DNA of 64,000 bases from Pseudacidovorax intermedius. Lineage in GTDB: Bacteria; Pseudomonadota; Gammaproteobacteria; Burkholderiales; Burkholderiaceae_C. The stretch is taken from assembly GCF_003350475.1 (NCBI RefSeq), contig NZ_QQAV01000015.1:1-64000 (forward strand), read 5' to 3'. The number at the start of each line of letters is the position of its first letter. Position 1 is the first letter of the stretch. The notes below the pieces were generated by a model. The model saw only the letters and a list, made by a program, of their open reading frames with translations. It had not been told where the DNA came from and ran no database searches. Below, one piece after another: positions 33,813 through 42,979 of this stretch. The position numbers and the translations under genes were made by a program.

Positions 33813-34463
33813 ATGGATCAGCAGGCGCGCCGGGGGCAGTTCATCAGCCTGGAGGGCATCGACGGCGCCGGCAAGTCCAGCCATCTCGATGCGATCGAGC
33901 GGTTGTTCGCTGCGGCCGGCCGTGAGGTCGTGCGCACGCGCGAGCCCGGCGGCACGCCATTGGCCGAGTCGCTGCGCGCGCTGTTGCTGAACGAAGCCAT
34001 GGACCCGCTCACCGAGTCGCTGCTGGTGTTCGCGGCCCGGCGCGACCACGTCGTGCAGGTGATCCAGCCGGCCCTGGCGCGCGGTGCCGTGGTGCTGTGC
34101 GACCGCTTCACCGATGCCACCTTCGCCTACCAGGGCGCGGGCCGCGGCTTCGACCTCGCCGTGCTGCAGACGCTGGAGCGCTGGGTGCAGCAGCAGGAGG
34201 CCGGCGCCGCCTTGCTGCAGCCCGAACTCACGCTGTGGTTCGACCTGGCGCCCGAGGTGGCCGCCGAGCGCTTGGCCGGCGCCCGCATGCCCGACCGCTT
34301 CGAGGCCCAGCCGGCCGAGTTCTTCCGCCGCGTGCGCGAGGGCTATGCCAGGCGCGCCGCGGAAGAGCCCGGCCGCTTCGCCCGCATCGACGCCGACACG
34401 CGTCGCGAGGCGGTCTGGGCGCAGGTCGAAGCCGCCCTGCAGGAGCGCGGATGGCTGAAGTGA
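33813..34463 (+). CDS. tmk: Thymidylate kinase
   Basis: A 216-residue dTMP kinase. The P-loop is [17 protein letters not shown], the DR(F/Y) motif is [16 protein letters not shown], and [11 protein letters not shown] is the conserved dTMP-binding stretch. It makes dTDP for DNA synthesis. ATG at 33813 follows GGAG by about 10 bp; a GTG at 33807 overlapping the mltG stop is an alternative. Its end overlaps holB by 13 bp. Confidence 0.94.
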   Translation: MDQQARRGQFISLEGIDGAGKSSHLDAIERLFAAAGREVVRTREPGGTPLAESLRALLLNEAMDPLTESLLVFAARRDHVVQVIQPALARGAVVLCDRFTDATFAYQGAGRGFDLAVLQTLERWVQQQEAGAALLQPELTLWFDLAPEVAAERLAGARMPDRFEAQPAEFFRRVREGYARRAAEEPGRFARIDADTRREAVWAQVEAALQERGWLK

Positions 34464-35476
34464 ACGAGGCGCCCGCGCTCTCGCCCTGGCTGGCCCGCGC
34501 CCGCGACCAGCTGCTGCGCCAGCGCGGCCATGCGCTGCTGCTGCAGGGGCCGTCGGGCCTCGGCCAGTACGACCTGGCGCTGGCCCTGGCCGCCGCGTGG
34601 CTGTGCGAGCAGCCCGTATCCGAGGGCGCCTGCGGCCACTGCCCGAGCTGCCATGCCATCGCCGTGCGTACCCATGCCGACCTCGCGGTGCTGATGCCCG
34701 AGGTCGCCATGATGGAGCTGGGCTGGCCCATCGACGAAAAGGCCCAGTCCGAGATCGACGACAAGAAGCGCAAGCCCAGCCGCGAGATCCGCGTCGAGGC
34801 CATGCGCGACGCCGTAGGCTTTGCCCAGCGCACCAGTGGCCGCGGGCGCGGCAAGGTGGTGCTGGTCTATCCGGCCGAGCGCATGAATGCCATCTCGGCC
34901 AATGCGCTGCTCAAGACGCTGGAGGAGCCCGTCGGCGACGTGCGCTTCGTGCTCGCCACCGAAGCCGCCTGGCAACTGCTGCCTACCATCCGCAGCCGCT
35001 GCCAGGCATTCACGCTGCCCTGGCCGGCCGAAGGCGAATCGGAAGCCTGGCTGGCGACACAGGGCGTGCCGGCGGCCGAGGCCCATGCACTCCTGCGGGC
35101 AGCGGGCGGCCGGCCCTCAGACGCGCTGCGGCTGGCGCGCGGCGGCACCTCGGCCAAGGGCTGGTCGCTGCTGCCACAGGCCATGCGCCGCGGCGACGTG
35201 ACGGCGCTGGCCGACCAGCCGCCCCCCGCCGCCATCGACACGCTGCAGAAGCTCTGCCACGACCTGATGGCCGTGGCCGGCGGCGGGCAGCCCCGTTTCT
35301 TCGAGGCCGCCTCGCTGCCGGCACCGCCGTCGGCGCCGGTGCTGGCGCGCTGGTCGGCGTCGCTGCTCAAGGCGGCCCGCACGGCCGAGCATCCGTTCAA
35401 CGCGGGGCTGATGATCGAGGCCCTGGTGAGCGAGGCGCAGGCCGCCCTAAACTCCCGCAGCCCCGAACGCCCATGA
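34451..35476 (+). CDS. holB: DNA polymerase III subunit delta'
   Basis: A 341-residue clamp-loader subunit. It has the degenerate P-loop [16 protein letters not shown], a zinc module ([10 protein letters not shown]) and the SRC motif (TIRSRCQAF) used by delta' within the clamp loader. The Lys of a functional Walker A is missing, as expected for this non-hydrolysing subunit. It overlaps tmk by 13 bp and pilZ by 4 bp. Confidence 0.93.
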   Translation: MAEVNEAPALSPWLARARDQLLRQRGHALLLQGPSGLGQYDLALALAAAWLCEQPVSEGACGHCPSCHAIAVRTHADLAVLMPEVAMMELGWPIDEKAQSEIDDKKRKPSREIRVEAMRDAVGFAQRTSGRGRGKVVLVYPAERMNAISANALLKTLEEPVGDVRFVLATEAAWQLLPTIRSRCQAFTLPWPAEGESEAWLATQGVPAAEAHALLRAAGGRPSDALRLARGGTSAKGWSLLPQAMRRGDVTALADQPPPAAIDTLQKLCHDLMAVAGGGQPRFFEAASLPAPPSAPVLARWSASLLKAARTAEHPFNAGLMIEALVSEAQAALNSRSPERP

Positions 35477-35844
35477 ACGCGACTGCTGCCCCGTCCTCCC
35501 CGATCCCGCGGCCCAGCGTCATCCAGCTGGCCATCAAGGAGAAGGGCGCGCTGTATGCGGCCTACATCCCGCTGTTCGCCGATGGCGGCATCTTCATTCC
35601 CACCGCGCGCGAGTACCGCCTCGGCGACGACGTCTACGTGCTGCTGACCCTGCCGGAGGATCCGCAGCGCTACCCGGTGGCCGGCAAGGTGGCGTGGATC
35701 ACGCCGCCGCAGGCTGCGGGCAACCGCTCGCCGGGCATCGGCATCCGCTTTCCGGGCGACGAGAAGTCGCGCCAGCTCAAGGCCCGCATCGAGGAGATCC
35801 TCGGCGCCAGCCTGGCCGCCGACCGGCCCACCCAGACCCTCTGA
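35473..35844 (+). CDS. pilZ: PilZ-domain protein (type IV pilus assembly type)
   Basis: A 123-residue PilZ protein. The conserved PilZ core shows IPLFADGGIFIPTAREYRLG, LLTLPEDPQRYPVAGKVAWI and GIGIRFP. The N-terminal RxxxR stretch used by cyclic di-GMP-binding PilZ domains is not evident, as in true Pseudomonas PilZ, which instead contacts the pilus ATPase. The ATG overlaps the holB stop (ATGA). No other pilus gene is in the window. Confidence 0.9.
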   Translation: MNATAAPSSPIPRPSVIQLAIKEKGALYAAYIPLFADGGIFIPTAREYRLGDDVYVLLTLPEDPQRYPVAGKVAWITPPQAAGNRSPGIGIRFPGDEKSRQLKARIEEILGASLAADRPTQTL

Positions 35845-35898
35845 CGTGCCGGCCTCGCACGAGGCGCCGCGTCCCTTGCCTTCTTCTTCGCTTCGCCC

Positions 35899-36705
35899 AT
35901 GTTCGTCGACTCCCACTGCCACCTCACCGAGCCCTCGCTGCTGCCCGACATCGACTGCATCCGCGCCGACATGGCGCAGGCGCAGGTCGACCGCGCGCTG
36001 TGCATCTGCACCACGCTGGAGGAGTTCGAGGCTGTGCAGGGCCTGGCCGCGCGCTTCGACAACTTCTGGGCCAGCGTGGGCGTGCATCCGGACAACGAGG
36101 ATGTGCGCGAGCCCGACGTGGACCTGCTGGCCGCGCTGTCGGCGCAGCCCAAGGTGGTGGCCATCGGCGAGACCGGCCTGGACTACTACCAGATGGACGC
36201 CCGCAAGGGCGGCCGCACCGTGGCCGACCTGGACTGGCAGCGCGAGCGCTTCCGTGTGCACATCCGCGCCGCGCAGCGGGTGGCCAAGCCACTGGTGATC
36301 CATACGCGGGAAGCCTCGGCCGACACGCTGGCCATCCTGCGCGAGGAGGGCGAGGACGGCCGCGAGGGCGCCGCCGGTGGGGTCTTCCACTGCTTCACCG
36401 AGACGGCCGAGGTGGCCCGCGCCGCGCTCGACCTGGGCTTCTACATCTCCTTCTCGGGCATCCTGACCTTCAAGAACGCCCAGCACCTGCGCGATGTGGC
36501 CGCCTTCGTGCCCATGGACCGCGTGCTGATCGAGACCGACAGCCCCTACCTGGCGCCCGTGCCCTATCGCGGCAAGACCAACAACCCGTCGTACGTGCCT
36601 TACGTGGCCAAGCAGATCGCCGAGCTGCGCGGCATGACGGTCGAGGCAGTGGCCGAGGTCACCAGCCGCAACTTCGAACAGCTTTTCAAGGTCCACGCCG
36701 AATGA
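35899..36705 (+). CDS. tatD: TatD-family metal-dependent hydrolase
   Basis: A 268-residue TIM-barrel deoxyribonuclease-like protein. Metal ligands are visible in MFVDSHCHL, the Glu of IGETGLDYY, the His of VIHTREAS, HCFTE, and the Asp of LIETDSPYLAP. The order matches TatD/YcfH. It may serve in DNA repair or nucleotide salvage. Its stop overlaps the start of the ankyrin gene. Confidence 0.93.
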   Translation: MFVDSHCHLTEPSLLPDIDCIRADMAQAQVDRALCICTTLEEFEAVQGLAARFDNFWASVGVHPDNEDVREPDVDLLAALSAQPKVVAIGETGLDYYQMDARKGGRTVADLDWQRERFRVHIRAAQRVAKPLVIHTREASADTLAILREEGEDGREGAAGGVFHCFTETAEVARAALDLGFYISFSGILTFKNAQHLRDVAAFVPMDRVLIETDSPYLAPVPYRGKTNNPSYVPYVAKQIAELRGMTVEAVAEVTSRNFEQLFKVHAE

Positions 36706-37391
36706 GCTTTCCTGCCCGCGCCTCCATCGCCCGCCGCACCCTGTTCGCCTTCGCGGCGGCCCTTGCCGCGGCCTCCTGCGCCACGGCCAGCCCCAGCGAT
36801 GACTTCTTCCGCGCCGTCATCAGCGACAACCCCGGCGCGGTGGAGCGGCTGCTCAAGCAGGGCTTCGACCCGAACGGCCGCGACCCCAAGGGCCAGACCG
36901 GCCTGCTCCTGGCGCTGCGCGAGCCTTCGCCGCGCGTCGCCAAGGTGCTCATCGCTTCGCCGCGCGTCAACGTCGACGCCACCAACGCCAGCGACGAGAC
37001 GCCGCTGATGATGGCGGCCCTCAAGGGCCAGAAGGAGTACGTCGACCTGCTGCTGGCCCGCGACGCGGCCGTCAACAAGCCGGGCTGGGCGCCGCTGCAC
37101 TACGCGGCCACCAACGGCCACATCTCGATCATGAAGCAGCTGCTGGAGCAGCATGCCTTCATCGACGCGCAGTCGCCCAACGGCACCACGCCGCTCATGA
37201 TGGCCGCCATGTACGGCTCGGCCGAGGCCGTGAAGCTGCTGCTGGACGAGGGCGCCGACATCGCCATGAAGAACCAGCTGGGCATGACGGCGCTGGATTT
37301 CGCCAAGCGGGGCAACCGCCCCGACGCAGTCGAAATGCTTACCCGCGCGCAGCAGCTCAGGCCCCGTCCGGCGGGCGCCGGCAAGTGGTGA
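36702..37391 (+). CDS. Exported ankyrin-repeat protein
   Basis: A 229-residue protein with a signal peptide (LFAFAAALAAASCATA; a lipobox-like Cys is present but poorly placed) and about five ankyrin repeats, best seen as ETPLMMAALKGQKEYVDLLL, WAPLHYAATNGHISIMKQLL and TTPLMMAAMYGSAEAVKLLL. It probably works in the periplasm as a protein-binding scaffold. The ATG overlaps the tatD stop (ATGA), making it the last member of the mltG-tatD cluster. Confidence 0.88.
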   Translation: MSFPARASIARRTLFAFAAALAAASCATASPSDDFFRAVISDNPGAVERLLKQGFDPNGRDPKGQTGLLLALREPSPRVAKVLIASPRVNVDATNASDETPLMMAALKGQKEYVDLLLARDAAVNKPGWAPLHYAATNGHISIMKQLLEQHAFIDAQSPNGTTPLMMAAMYGSAEAVKLLLDEGADIAMKNQLGMTALDFAKRGNRPDAVEMLTRAQQLRPRPAGAGKW

Positions 37392-37597
37392 ACGGTCGCC
37401 CCTAGAACTTTCGGATTCAACGCTTCGGCGGGCTGACAAACCCGGCTCGAAAGTGCTTGCAAGCGGGCGGCAAGCGATGGCCCAATGCCCGCGTAACGTC
37501 CCGTTTCAAGGTGACATCGAGCGTGCGGCTTGACAGCCGCGCCGCAACGATGTCGCCCTGTCCTGCGGCCCGGGCGTGGGGCCGCCGTCCAGTGTCT

Positions 37598-39604
37598 ATG
37601 AGTTCCCTTTCCGTCTCTGCTCCGGCCATGCATGCCGAGCACCTCGACGCGGCCGAGCTGCGCCGGATGGTGCGGCACGACCAGATGGTCGCCGTGCGCC
37701 ACAGCGTGCTGGCGGCCATTCCCATCAATGCCGTGCTGACCGTGGCGGCGCTGCTCATGGCCTACAGCGGTGGCGAGCTGGCCATGGGCGTGGTATGGGC
37801 GATGCTGTCTGCCCTGGTCAACATCACCCGCGCCATCGTGTGCCGGCTGCCGTACCGTGGGTCCGAAGAGGTCACACCAGGCCAACCCGCCGCGCCGGCC
37901 CTCAGCGGGCGCTGGTGGCGCACGCGCAGCGTCGAATGGCACCTGCGCGCCGCGGCGCTGCTGGGCCTGTGCTCGGGCGGGGTGTGGGCGCTGGTTCCGC
38001 TGCTGTGCGACGGCTATACCTCGCCGCAGACCCTCTTCTACCTCACGGTGGTGTGCGGCATCACTGCCGGCTCAGTCACCTACGGCATTGCCTACGCGCG
38101 GGTACCCATCTTCTTCATCACGCCGGCCCTGCTGTCGGTGGCGGGCTGCCTGCTGGTCGCCGGCGGCTTCGAGCGGCAGATGCTCGCGCTGATGGTGTTC
38201 GTCTACCTGGCCGCGCTGATCCGCAGCGGCGTGCAGAGCGAAGCCGCCTTCAAGCGCGGCAGCCTGCTCAAGAACGAGGCCACCGCCATGGCCGAACGCC
38301 TGCGCCAGGCCCACGAGTCATCGCAGGCAGCGGCGCGGGAACTGGAGTTCCGCGCCATGCACGACCCGCTCACGCGGCTGTTCAACCGCGACGGCTTCAC
38401 GGATACCGCCGGCCGTCGCCTTCAGGCGGCCGGCGAGCGCGAGCAGTGCCTGCTGATGCTGGACCTGGATGGCTTCAAGGCCATCAACGACGTGTTCGGC
38501 CATGGGGTGGGCGACCGCGTGCTGCAGGACGTGGGCGGCTGGCTCAGCCGCGAGCTGGAGCGGCTCGATGCGGTGGTGGGACGCTGGGGGGGCGACGAGT
38601 TCGTGGTGCTCTACGACGTGCCCGGCTCCGCGCAAGCGCCCGAGCAGTTGGCCCGGCTGCTGACGCAGCAGATCCCACAGGCCAGCGTGATGGAAGGCGG
38701 CCAACTGGGCGTGAGCGTGGGCCTGTGCGTGGGGCGCGGCCTGGGGGTGATGGACATGCTGAGCTTCGCGGACGAGGCGCTCTACAGCGCCAAGCGCGCG
38801 GGTGGCGACAGCTTCCGCTTCTTCGACCACGGGCTGCAGCAGGCCTTGATGGTGCGTCGCGACGTCGAGCGTGACCTGGCCCTGGGACTGGAGAGCGGTG
38901 GCATCGTGCTGTGGTACCAGCCCATCTTCACGGCGGGCGGCGAGCTGCACAGCTTCGAGGCCCTGCTGCGCTGGCTGCATCCGCGGCACGGCTGGGTTTC
39001 GCCCGAGCAGATCGTGCATGCGGCGGCGGCGACCGGACTGGCGAGGCGCTTGCTGAGCCATGTGCTCACGCAGGTGTGCCTGGCGGCGCGCCAGCTCGAT
39101 GCGGCCGGCATGGGCCATCTGCCGCTGGCGGTGAACGTCTCGCCGCGCGAGATGGCGCACCTGGACGTGGACGACCTGGTGCTCGACACGCTGCAGCGCC
39201 ATGGCGTGCCGCCGCGGCGCCTGCAGCTGGAGATCACCGAGGAGGTGGCGCTCAACGCGGAGAGCACGCAGGGCAAGCTCGCGCGGCTGGCCGCAACGGG
39301 CGTGGCGATTTCCATCGACGACTTCGGCGTGGGCTATTCCTCGCTGGCCTCGCTGCGCGGCGACCATGTGCGGCAGGTGAAGATCGACCGCAGCTTCATC
39401 TCGGGCCTGGATGCCTCGCGCGACAACCGCCTGCTGGTGGGCACCATCCTGCAGATGGGCCGTTCACTCGGCATCGACGTCGTGGCGGAGGGCGTGGAGC
39501 GGGTGGAGGAGCTGATGGCCCTGCGCGCGCTGCAATGCCGGCTCATGCAGGGCTACCACCTCTGCCGCCCGGCGCCGCTGGACGAGATCGTCCACGCTCG
39601 CTGA
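37598..39604 (+). CDS. Membrane GGDEF-EAL cyclic di-GMP protein
   Basis: A 668-residue protein. The N-terminal third has about five membrane segments (HSVLAAIPINAVLTVAALLM, LLGLCSGGVWALVPLLC, LFYLTVVCGITAGSVTYGIA, IFFITPALLSVAGCLLVAGG). The diguanylate cyclase domain keeps an intact RWGGDEF motif. The phosphodiesterase domain keeps FEALLRW, NVSPREM, EITEE, IDDFGVGYSSL, KIDRSFI and VAEGVE, so both activities look competent. ATG at 37598 was chosen; ATG 37628 is an alternative. The 206 bp before it shows no other gene. Confidence 0.9.
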   Translation: MSSLSVSAPAMHAEHLDAAELRRMVRHDQMVAVRHSVLAAIPINAVLTVAALLMAYSGGELAMGVVWAMLSALVNITRAIVCRLPYRGSEEVTPGQPAAPALSGRWWRTRSVEWHLRAAALLGLCSGGVWALVPLLCDGYTSPQTLFYLTVVCGITAGSVTYGIAYARVPIFFITPALLSVAGCLLVAGGFERQMLALMVFVYLAALIRSGVQSEAAFKRGSLLKNEATAMAERLRQAHESSQAAARELEFRAMHDPLTRLFNRDGFTDTAGRRLQAAGEREQCLLMLDLDGFKAINDVFGHGVGDRVLQDVGGWLSRELERLDAVVGRWGGDEFVVLYDVPGSAQAPEQLARLLTQQIPQASVMEGGQLGVSVGLCVGRGLGVMDMLSFADEALYSAKRAGGDSFRFFDHGLQQALMVRRDVERDLALGLESGGIVLWYQPIFTAGGELHSFEALLRWLHPRHGWVSPEQIVHAAAATGLARRLLSHVLTQVCLAARQLDAAGMGHLPLAVNVSPREMAHLDVDDLVLDTLQRHGVPPRRLQLEITEEVALNAESTQGKLARLAATGVAISIDDFGVGYSSLASLRGDHVRQVKIDRSFISGLDASRDNRLLVGTILQMGRSLGIDVVAEGVERVEELMALRALQCRLMQGYHLCRPAPLDEIVHAR

Positions 39605-39631
39605 GCCGCGGCGCCTGGTGCGGCGCCCGTC

Positions 39632-42298
39632 TCAGGTGCCGGCCGCGACCAGCAGACGCCGTGCCGCCGTCGCGATGGCCGCGGCGTCCACCCCGAAGAA
39701 GTCGCGCAGCGCGGCCCGCGTGTCGCTGCGGCCGAATCCGTCGGTGCCCAGCGTGAGGTAGCGCCGGCCCTCGGGCACGTAGGCGCGGATGGACTCCGGC
39801 ACGGCGCGCACATAGTCGGTGGCGGCGATCACCGGGCCTTCGCTGGCCGCCAGCAGGCGGGTGATGAAGGGCTCGATGCGCACGGCCGCAGCCTCGCTGG
39901 TCAGCAGCCGCGCCTCGCAGGCGAGGCCCTCGCGCGACAGCTCGCTCCAGCTGGTGATGCTGAACACCGTGGCCTCGATGCCTTCCATGGCAAGCGCCTG
40001 CGCCGCCTTGACCACCTCGGTGAGGATGGCTCCGGAGCCCAGCAGCGTGACGCGCTGCGTGGCCGCCGGTGCGCCGTCGGGCCGCTGCCAGCCGTCGTAG
40101 CGCCAGCCGCCGCGCAGCAGGTCCTCGTGCGCGCTCTCTGGCACGTCGGGCTGGGCGTAGTTCTCGTTCATCAGCGTGATGTAGTGGAAGACGTCGCGCT
40201 GCTCCACCAGCATCTCGCGCATGCCGGCATCGACGATCACGGCCATCTCGCCGGCGAAGGCCGGGTCCCACGCGCGGCAGTTGGGAATGGTGGCCGCCAC
40301 CAGATGGCTGCTGCCGTCCTGGTGCTGCAGGCCCTCGCCGCCCAGCGTGGTGCGGCCGGACGTCGCGCCCAGCAGGAAGCCGCGCGCCCGCTGGTCGGCC
40401 GCGGCCCAGATGGCGTCGCCCACCCGCTGGAAGCCGAACATCGAGTAGTAGATGTAGAAGGGCAGCATGGCCAGGCCGTGCACGCTGTAGCTGGTGGCGG
40501 CCGCCGTCCAGCTGGCGATGGCGCCGGCCTCGCTGATGCCTTCTTCCAGGATCTGGCCGTCGATGGCCTCGCGATAGCTGAGCACCGAGCCGATGTCCTC
40601 CGGCGCATAGCGCTGGCCCACGCTGCTGTAGATGCCCACCTGCTTGAACAGGTTGGCCATGCCGAAGGTACGCGCCTCGTCGGCCACGATGGGCACGATG
40701 CGCGGGCCCAACTCGCCGTCCTTGAGCAGGTTGCCCAGCAGGCGCACGAAGGCCATGGTGGTGCTCATCTCCTTGCCCGCCGCCTCGGTGGCGAAGCGGG
40801 CGTAGCTGGCGAGCGGCGGCACGGGCAGCTTGTCGCAATCGGTGCGGCGCTGGGGCAGGGCGCCGCCGAGGGCCGCACGTCGCTCGCGCAGGTAGCGCAT
40901 CTCGGCGCTGTCCTCGGCCGGCTTGTAGAAGGCGAGCGACGTGGCCTGTTCGTCGCTCAAGGGCAGGTTGAAGCGGTTGCGAAAGCCGATCAGGTCGGCC
41001 TCGTCCAGCTTCTTCTGCGAGTGCGTGGTCATCCTGCCCTGACCCGCCGTGCCCATGCCGTAGCCCTTCTTGGTGTGGGCCAGGATCACCGTGGGTTGGC
41101 CGCGATGCGCGGCGGCCGCGGCATAGGCGGCGTGGATCTTCACCAGGTCGTGGCCGCCGCGCTTGAGGCGGTCGATCTGCTCGTCGGTCATGCCCTGGGC
41201 CAGGCGCTGCAGGGCCTCGTTCTGGCCGAAGAAATGGTCGCGGTTGAAGCGGCCGTCCTTGGCGGCGAAGGTCTGCATCTGGCCGTCCACCGTCTCGGCG
41301 AAGGCGCGCAGCAGGGCGCCGTCAGTGTCGCGGGCGAACAGGCCGTCCCAGTCGCTGCCCCAGACCAGCTTGACCACGTTCCAGCCGGCGCCGGCAAAGA
41401 GCTTTTCCAGCTCGTCGATGATGCGGCCGTTGCCGCGCACCGGGCCATCCAGGCGCTGCAGGTTGCAGTTGACCACCCACACCAGGTTGTCGAGCTTCTC
41501 GCGCGCGGCCAGCGTCAGGGCGCTCATGGACTCGGGCTCGTCCATCTCGCCGTCGCCGAAGAAGCCCCAGACCTTGCGGCCCCCGCAGTCCAGCAACCCG
41601 CGGTGCGTCAGGTAGCGCATGAAGCGCGCGTGGTAGATGGCGCTGATCGGCCCGATGCCCATGGAGCCGGTCGGGAACTGCCAGAAGTCCGGCATCAGCC
41701 ACGGGTGCGGATAGCTCGACAGGCCTTTCGCCCCCTTCAGCGGCGCCGTGATCTCCTGACGGTAATGGGCCAGGTCGTCCTCGCTCAAGCGGCCTTCAAG
41801 GAAGGCGCGGGCATACACGCCCGGCGCGCTGTGCGGCTGGAAGAACACCAGGTCGCCTCGGTGCGCGTCGGTGCGGCCATGGAAGAAGTGATGGAAGCCC
41901 GTTTCGAACAGGTCGGCCGCGCTCGCATAGCTGGCGATGTGGCCGCCCAGCTCGCCATAGGCCTGGTTGGCGCGCACCACCATCGCCAGCGCGTTCCAGC
42001 GCATCAGCGCGCCGATGCGCTCTTCGATGGCCAGGTCGCCGGGGAAGGGCGGCTGGCGGTCCACCGGCACGGTATTGGCATAGGGCGTGGCCAGCTCGGG
42101 CTGCCAGCCGATGTGCTGCGCGCGGGCCAGGCGCGCGAGTTCATGAAGCATCCACCGGGCGCGCTCGGGGCCGTGGGTGTGCAGCAGCGCGACGAAGGCC
42201 TCGCGCCATTCGGCAGTCTCGACGGGGTCGACATCGGTGGAAGACGTGTCCGTGGCGGCCAGGGACAGGAGCTGCGCGGCATGGATCGGGGCATTCAT
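39632..42298 (-). CDS. aceE: Homodimeric 2-oxoacid dehydrogenase E1 (AceE/MdeB type)
   Basis: An 888-residue thiamine-diphosphate enzyme of the homodimeric pyruvate dehydrogenase E1 type. The cofactor motif runs from FFGDGEMDEPES to VNCNLQRLDGPVRGN, and the N-terminal block HIASYASAADLFETGFHHFF is typical. It oxidatively decarboxylates pyruvate or a related 2-oxo acid and hands the acyl group to an E2. No E2 (aceF) or E3 (lpd) gene lies nearby, and an Lrp/AsnC regulator diverges from it. This matches the Pseudomonas putida mdeB arrangement, in which the enzyme acts on 2-oxobutyrate from methionine breakdown. The symbol therefore marks family only. Confidence 0.88.
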   Translation of the reverse strand: MNAPIHAAQLLSLAATDTSSTDVDPVETAEWREAFVALLHTHGPERARWMLHELARLARAQHIGWQPELATPYANTVPVDRQPPFPGDLAIEERIGALMRWNALAMVVRANQAYGELGGHIASYASAADLFETGFHHFFHGRTDAHRGDLVFFQPHSAPGVYARAFLEGRLSEDDLAHYRQEITAPLKGAKGLSSYPHPWLMPDFWQFPTGSMGIGPISAIYHARFMRYLTHRGLLDCGGRKVWGFFGDGEMDEPESMSALTLAAREKLDNLVWVVNCNLQRLDGPVRGNGRIIDELEKLFAGAGWNVVKLVWGSDWDGLFARDTDGALLRAFAETVDGQMQTFAAKDGRFNRDHFFGQNEALQRLAQGMTDEQIDRLKRGGHDLVKIHAAYAAAAAHRGQPTVILAHTKKGYGMGTAGQGRMTTHSQKKLDEADLIGFRNRFNLPLSDEQATSLAFYKPAEDSAEMRYLRERRAALGGALPQRRTDCDKLPVPPLASYARFATEAAGKEMSTTMAFVRLLGNLLKDGELGPRIVPIVADEARTFGMANLFKQVGIYSSVGQRYAPEDIGSVLSYREAIDGQILEEGISEAGAIASWTAAATSYSVHGLAMLPFYIYYSMFGFQRVGDAIWAAADQRARGFLLGATSGRTTLGGEGLQHQDGSSHLVAATIPNCRAWDPAFAGEMAVIVDAGMREMLVEQRDVFHYITLMNENYAQPDVPESAHEDLLRGGWRYDGWQRPDGAPAATQRVTLLGSGAILTEVVKAAQALAMEGIEATVFSITSWSELSREGLACEARLLTSEAAAVRIEPFITRLLAASEGPVIAATDYVRAVPESIRAYVPEGRRYLTLGTDGFGRSDTRAALRDFFGVDAAAIATAARRLLVAAGT

Positions 42299-42349
42299 GC
42301 CCGGCACTTTAGGCATGCCGCCGGCAAATGTGCTGTCGGATTCGGGCGT

Positions 42350-42366
42350 GTCGACCCTGAGTCGAC
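42350..42366. promoter_or_regulatory. Inverted repeat between aceE-like and lrp genes
   Basis: GTCGAC (42350-42355), 5 bp, GTCGAC (42361-42366) lies midway in the 102-bp divergent region and is a candidate site for the adjacent Lrp-family regulator, which could control both genes. Confidence 0.45.
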
Positions 42367-42400
42367 GGCATAAACTGCCGCCGAACCTCAAGGATGCCGC

Positions 42401-42877
42401 ATGAACAACCTCCCGCTCGACGCCACGGACCTGCGCATCCTGGACGAGCTCCAGCGCGACGGCAGCCTGTCGAACGTCGAGCTCGCCCGGCGGGTGCATC
42501 TGTCCCCCTCGCCCTGCCTGGCGCGCGTCAAGGCGCTGGAGGCGGCGGGCGTCATCGCCCGCTACGTCGCCCTGTGCAGCGCGCCGGCGCTCGGGCTGGG
42601 CCTGAACGTCTTCATCTCCATCAGCCTGCGCACGCAGAGCAAGGAGGCACTGGGCTCCTTCGAGCGCCGCATCGCCGAGCATGACGAGGTGATGGAGTGC
42701 TACCTGATGACCGGCGACAGCGACTACCTGATCCGCGTCGCCGTGGCCGACATGGCAGCACTGGAGCGCTTCATCCTGGAGCAGCTCACGCCCATCCCCG
42801 GTGTCGAGAAGATCCGCTCCAGCTTTGCGTTGAAGCAGGTTCGCTACAAGACCGCATTGCCCCTGCCGCGGCGTTGA
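42401..42877 (+). CDS. Lrp/AsnC-family transcriptional regulator
   Basis: A 158-residue regulator. The N-terminal helix-turn-helix is [20 protein letters not shown] with [17 protein letters not shown]. The C-terminal RAM ligand-binding domain includes [17 protein letters not shown] and [15 protein letters not shown], with the Gly-Asp turn that binds amino acids. It diverges from the E1 gene, so it probably activates that gene in response to an amino acid, in the manner of BkdR or MdeR. Start ATG at 42401. Confidence 0.9.
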   Translation: MNNLPLDATDLRILDELQRDGSLSNVELARRVHLSPSPCLARVKALEAAGVIARYVALCSAPALGLGLNVFISISLRTQSKEALGSFERRIAEHDEVMECYLMTGDSDYLIRVAVADMAALERFILEQLTPIPGVEKIRSSFALKQVRYKTALPLPRR

Positions 42878-42923
42878 ACGGAGCGGCCGGCAAGGCCGGC
42901 CCGGGGGTTTAAGTCGTGCCTAA

Positions 42924-42951
42924 GCGATGGCTTTCACAGTCACGCCATCGC
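42924..42951. promoter_or_regulatory. Inverted repeat upstream of the HtrA gene
   Basis: GCGATGGC (42924-42931), 12 bp, GCCATCGC (42944-42951) is a perfect 8-bp inverted repeat ending 28 bp before the htrA start. It could be an operator for an envelope-stress regulator or a leader hairpin. Confidence 0.4.
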
Positions 42952-42979
42952 AACTCGACACGCAGCCAGGAGGCTCACC

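Noticed and set aside
40127-42373. 748-codon plus-strand open frame
   Set aside because: Antisense to the aceE-like gene, with no motif and shadow-like composition.
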